IMG/VR virus record: IMGVR_UViG_3300046744_000384
Coordinates: 1 to 24,169 of that record
Source of the DNA: a virus
Direction: 5' to 3' (one strand)
Length of the DNA: 24,169 bases
Shown here: piece by piece, positions 22,006 through 24,169 of the stretch
Position numbering within the stretch: position 1 is the first letter of the stretch
Layout: each line of letters starts with the position of its first letter
Position numbers and translations under genes: made by a program
Notes under the pieces: generated by a model
Database searches by the model: none
Seen by the model: only the letters and a program-made list of their open reading frames with translations
What the model was told of the DNA's origin: nothing

Positions 22006-22052
22006 ATTTAAGCAATTATTTTTTAAAAACTTTTGGTTATAACCATATGATA

Positions 22053-22649
22053 TTATAAAAACCTTTGGGTAAGTTTATTTAATGGATATTCATTGTCTTC
22101 AGATTCCATTTTTTCTGGATGCCATTGTACTGCCCATATTTTATTGTCTAAATCCTCAAAGGCTTCAATAACAGAATACGAAGGATAAGAAAGATGTGTT
22201 GCCTTGAAGTTATTTGATAACACGCTACAGTGCTGATGATGCCTTGAATTAACCGTTGTTAATGTTCCATTTAAATCTTCAACTGCATGAAACTGAGATG
22301 GCTTTCCGCTATGATCTATGTTCTCTGAAAAGTCTGCTGATTTATGATCTTCTACTATTGCATCAGATAAATCTTCTACCTTTCCTCCAAAATAATGATT
22401 TAGGATTTGCATTCCTCTGCATATTCCCAATATTCTATTATTAGAATCTAAAGCCTGTTTAATCCATACAAATTCCCTGGCATCTCTTTCTTCATCTTTT
22501 CCAATGTCTGCTCCTCCACATAGTAACAGGGGTCCTTTAACTTTACGTCTAAGATCGAGCCAAATTATTTCATGACCAAACCTAACAAGCCAATTTTGAA
22601 TTGACTCCCTTTCTCTTTTTCCTCGTGGCGGTGCTACATAAATAATCAT
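22053..22649 (-). CDS. Class I glutamine amidotransferase-like protein (peptidase C26 type)
   Basis: A 198-residue protein with the complete catalytic triad of the family: GICRGMQ (Cys77 as nucleophile) and QWHPE (His177, Glu179). LLLCGGADIG (41-50) and VNSRHHQHC (133-141) are typical of gamma-glutamyl-GABA hydrolase/PuuD-type C26 members. Such enzymes hydrolyse gamma-glutamyl amide bonds or release ammonia from glutamine. No synthase domain is attached. The start follows a transcription terminator by only a few bases and has no Shine-Dalgarno sequence. The window also encodes an amidoligase (1840-3138), whose relatives often occur with this family, so the two may act together. The substrate is unknown. 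Confidence 0.9.
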   Translation of the reverse strand: MIIYVAPPRGKRERESIQNWLVRFGHEIIWLDLRRKVKGPLLLCGGADIGKDEERDAREFVWIKQALDSNNRILGICRGMQILNHYFGGKVEDLSDAIVEDHKSADFSENIDHSGKPSQFHAVEDLNGTLTTVNSRHHQHCSVLSNNFKATHLSYPSYSVIEAFEDLDNKIWAVQWHPEKMESEDNEYPLNKLTQRFL

Positions 22650-22656
22650 AGAAAAA

Positions 22657-22675
22657 AACCCTAGAACTTAGGGTT
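22657..22675 (-). terminator. Rho-independent terminator between the 186-aa protein and the amidotransferase
   Basis: A perfect 7-bp stem, AACCCTA (22657-22663) with TAGGGTT (22669-22675), and a 5-nt loop. On the minus strand a seven-T run overlaps and follows the stem. It starts 12 bp after the stop of the 186-residue gene, and the amidotransferase ATG follows within about 8 nt. Confidence 0.85.
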
Positions 22676-22687
22676 ATTTTTAGAGAG

Positions 22688-23248
22688 CTACGCTTTAAAC
22701 GTAGAATTTACTCTATCGACAATTTTATTATCCTTGTACGCTCCTTTAAAATGCTTAACTAATTCTTTATTAGCCTTCTTTTTATCTGAGCTCGATAGTT
22801 TATTAAACCTATCTTCTATTGCAGAATTATTTCTCTGAGCAGCTCTATATTTGCCACCGTCGTCAATGTATTGATAATAAAAATCATAAGACTTGGCATA
22901 TTTTAGGAAGAGCTCTAGATCTGACATGTTTTCTTTTTCCAGTCTAGATTTTAAATCGCTTGATTCTATTTTCTTTTTATTAAGATAAAATTCCCACTGA
23001 CCTCTCCAGTTTCCAACCTTAAACATGTGGATTGTATATTTACCTACTTTAGCTTCAAACTTAATTCCTTTATCTTCTATAGAAACATCCTTTATAGATT
23101 TAATCCATTTATCTTTAAAGGTTGGCATTAATTTTTTAAGAGTTAAAAATGCATCTTCCTTTAATTCTTCAGGGCTACCCCATCTACTTCTAGGATGTTG
23201 ATAATCAGAATATTTCTGATAATTTTCAAATGTCATTAAATGTTTCAT
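22688..23248 (-). CDS. Lys-rich protein with capsid-targeting-like N-terminus (186 aa)
   Basis: The N-terminus MKHLMTFENYQKYSDYQ resembles the cluster at 15.7-19.6 kb (M-K-x-L-x-x-F-E-x-[Y/F]), with M instead of K at position 5 and no clear I/L-x-E site. The body is basic: FLTLKKLMPTFKDKWIKSIK, a beta pair (KGIKFEAKVGKYTIHMFKVG, WEFYLNKKKI) and a helical end (SSSDKKKANKELVKHFKGAY). A GATATATAA motif ends 3 nt before the ATG and a terminator follows, so it is a single-gene unit. It may be another packaged protein; the family is unrecognised. Confidence 0.6.
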   Translation of the reverse strand: MKHLMTFENYQKYSDYQHPRSRWGSPEELKEDAFLTLKKLMPTFKDKWIKSIKDVSIEDKGIKFEAKVGKYTIHMFKVGNWRGQWEFYLNKKKIESSDLKSRLEKENMSDLELFLKYAKSYDFYYQYIDDGGKYRAAQRNNSAIEDRFNKLSSSDKKKANKELVKHFKGAYKDNKIVDRVNSTFKA

Positions 23249-23251
23249 AGA

Positions 23252-23260
23252 TTATATATC
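23252..23260 (-). promoter_or_regulatory. Candidate late promoter motif (GATATATAA)
   Basis: GATATATAA on the minus strand, 3 nt before the ATG at 23248. It lies in the 28-bp gap after the small membrane protein gene. Context on both sides (ATAGATATATAA, then ATG) is nearly the same as for the gene starting at 19595. Confidence 0.5.
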
Positions 23261-23276
23261 TATAAGGGAACTATAA

Positions 23277-23618
23277 TTACTTCCAGAATATTTGTATAGA
23301 TATTAATATCACTGTTAATAATAAAGACACTCCGGTCTTTGCGGTGATACCTTCGTTCATAAAGTAATATGTCATAGCCGTAAATATAAAGATACCGCTC
23401 GCAAACCCTATGAACCTTCCAGGCCATAATAGCCCGTCAAAATGCTCAACAACTTGTTGAGTAGCCTTAATTAGAATGTAACTAATAATAGAACCAAATC
23501 CTATCGCAACTGGCCATGGATTCTTTTTAAACCAAGGCCAAACAAATTGACCATTCGTTTGAATCCAAATAAGACCTTGTCCTAAAAGGAATAATAAAAA
23601 ACCATAAAAAAGTTTCAT
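23277..23618 (-). CDS. Small membrane protein with about four transmembrane helices (113 aa)
   Basis: Hydrophobic segments: residues about 3-20 (FYGFLLFLLGQGLIWI), 35-55 (WPVAIGFGSIISYILI), 68-88 (FIGFASGIFIFTAMTYYF) and 94-112 (TGVSLLLTVILISIQIFW). Short charged loops lie between them. No signal peptide or catalytic motif is visible. It begins within TAATG at the end of the ribonuclease HII gene, so it is coupled to it. Its function is unknown; in phages such proteins often act at the inner membrane during takeover or lysis, but nothing in the sequence shows this. Confidence 0.7.
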   Translation of the reverse strand: MKLFYGFLLFLLGQGLIWIQTNGQFVWPWFKKNPWPVAIGFGSIISYILIKATQQVVEHFDGLLWPGRFIGFASGIFIFTAMTYYFMNEGITAKTGVSLLLTVILISIQIFWK

Positions 23619-24169
23619 TAAAATAAAGAGTTAGTAGTAGTTAATAGATGTGAAATAAAGGATGGTCTGTGATGTTCGCTTGATCCGTTTTCCTTAATTG
23701 CGGTTATATGTTGTTTAGTTCCATAGCCTTTATTAGAATTCCATCCATAGCCGGGTGTCTCTTCATCTAAGGTTTTCATCAAAAGATCTCTTTCTGTTTT
23801 TGCCAAAATAGATGCCGCGGCAATGGAAGAATATTTATTGTCTCCTCCTATTATGGTTTTAAAAGGTTTTCCATCAAATCCATGAAATTGATCTCCATCA
23901 ACTAAAATAAAATTAAAGGGATGTGATTGACATGTTTTAGCGAGTGCTATTCTCATGCCTTCTAGAGTTGCTCTTAAAATATTAGTATTTTCTATAACGT
24001 CTGTGCCGATATGTTCTACTGTGTAGGCTATCGCATTTTCTAGCACTATCCGCCTAGCTTCTTTTCTTTGAGCTTCGTTTAATAGTTTAGAATCTTTAAT
24101 TAAAGGATGATTAAAACCATGTGGCATTATACATGCGGCAACTGTAACTGGTCCCGCCAAGGCTCCTCT
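23618..24169 (-). CDS. rnhB: Ribonuclease HII (partial, 5' end outside window)
   Basis: The frame is open to the window edge and reads RGALAGPVTVAACIMPHGFN. This is the end of the family motif DEAGRGALAGP, so the true start and the first catalytic Asp-Glu lie beyond 24169. The TTG at 24160 is not the start. Other family blocks are present: DSKLLNEAQRKEA, LVDGDQ, KYSSIAAASILAKTERDLLM, NKGYGTKQH and HRPSF. RNase HII cleaves RNA in RNA-DNA hybrids and at single ribonucleotides; in a phage it could remove primers during replication. T4 uses an unrelated FEN-type enzyme for this. The stop overlaps the membrane protein start (TAATG). Confidence 0.95.
   Translation of the reverse strand, partial: RGALAGPVTVAACIMPHGFNHPLIKDSKLLNEAQRKEARRIVLENAIAYTVEHIGTDVIENTNILRATLEGMRIALAKTCQSHPFNFILVDGDQFHGFDGKPFKTIIGGDNKYSSIAAASILAKTERDLLMKTLDEETPGYGWNSNKGYGTKQHITAIKENGSSEHHRPSFISHLLTTTNSLF

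Noticed and set aside
22035-22044. Palindrome GGTTATAACC in the gap downstream of the amidotransferase gene, followed by a T-rich run
   Set aside because: The stem has no loop space and is only AT-rich beyond four pairs; too weak to call a terminator, though weak termination is not excluded.
24158-24160. TTG at 24160 as start of ribonuclease HII
   Set aside because: The frame continues upstream as RGA-L-AGP, the known family motif, so the TTG is an internal Leu codon and the gene is cut by the window edge.
1-24169. tRNA genes, CRISPR arrays, insertion sequences and attachment sites
   Set aside because: No cloverleaf, regular direct-repeat array, transposase frame or terminal inverted repeat was seen; gaps are too short to hold them.

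Overview
The window is part of the genome of a tailed, contractile-tailed (T4-like) double-stranded DNA phage. Every supported gene lies on the minus strand, so transcription runs from high to low coordinates. Genes are packed with 0-40 bp gaps and many TAATG or ATGA stop/start overlaps. The DNA is AT-rich. Almost no gene has a Shine-Dalgarno sequence; leaders are A/T-rich instead. Together with a TAnnTTTG-like element in one early promoter candidate, this points to a Bacteroidota host (probably a flavobacterium). The host is an inference, not a direct observation.

In transcription order: (1) 24169-22053 holds the 3' part of ribonuclease HII, a small four-helix membrane protein, a Lys-rich protein with a possible capsid-targeting N-terminus, a strong terminator, and a class I glutamine-amidotransferase/peptidase C26 protein. 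(2) 22005-20550 is a run of small unknown genes behind two nearly identical 31-bp promoter-like repeats, including a 48-codon gene overlapping its neighbours. (3) 20539-19607 encodes a UV-damage endonuclease. (4) 19595-15751 is a cluster in which five of six proteins start with a shared motif M-[K/R/A]-x-hydrophobic-K-x-F-E-x-[F/W]. In three it is directly followed by a possible prohead-protease site ([L/I]-x-E), and in a fourth five residues later. This resembles the capsid-targeting sequence of T4 internal head proteins, so I infer a cassette of proteins packaged in the capsid and possibly ejected with the DNA. The last member is a very acidic, internally duplicated protein followed by a terminator. 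(5) 15677-12729 holds dCMP deaminase and six unknown small genes. (6) 12693-1 is the tail/baseplate module: two tube/cap-like proteins, a LysM-like wedge protein, a gp27-like hub with an added Ig-like tail domain, a gp5-like spike without lysozyme, a large unknown structural protein, gp25 and the start of a gp6-like wedge protein. Inserted in this module are a four-domain ribosomal protein S1 homologue and a GS-fold amidoligase fused to a pentapeptide-repeat helix.

The most promising novelties are the capsid-targeted protein cassette, the amidoligase-pentapeptide fusion (with a C26 amidotransferase elsewhere in the window), the S1 homologue with its own promoter motif and terminator, and a recurrent G(A)ATATATAA motif at nearly every substantial gap in the late-type genes, likely this phage's late promoter. 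No tRNA, CRISPR array, insertion sequence or origin was seen, and no gene-free stretch exceeds about 120 bp.
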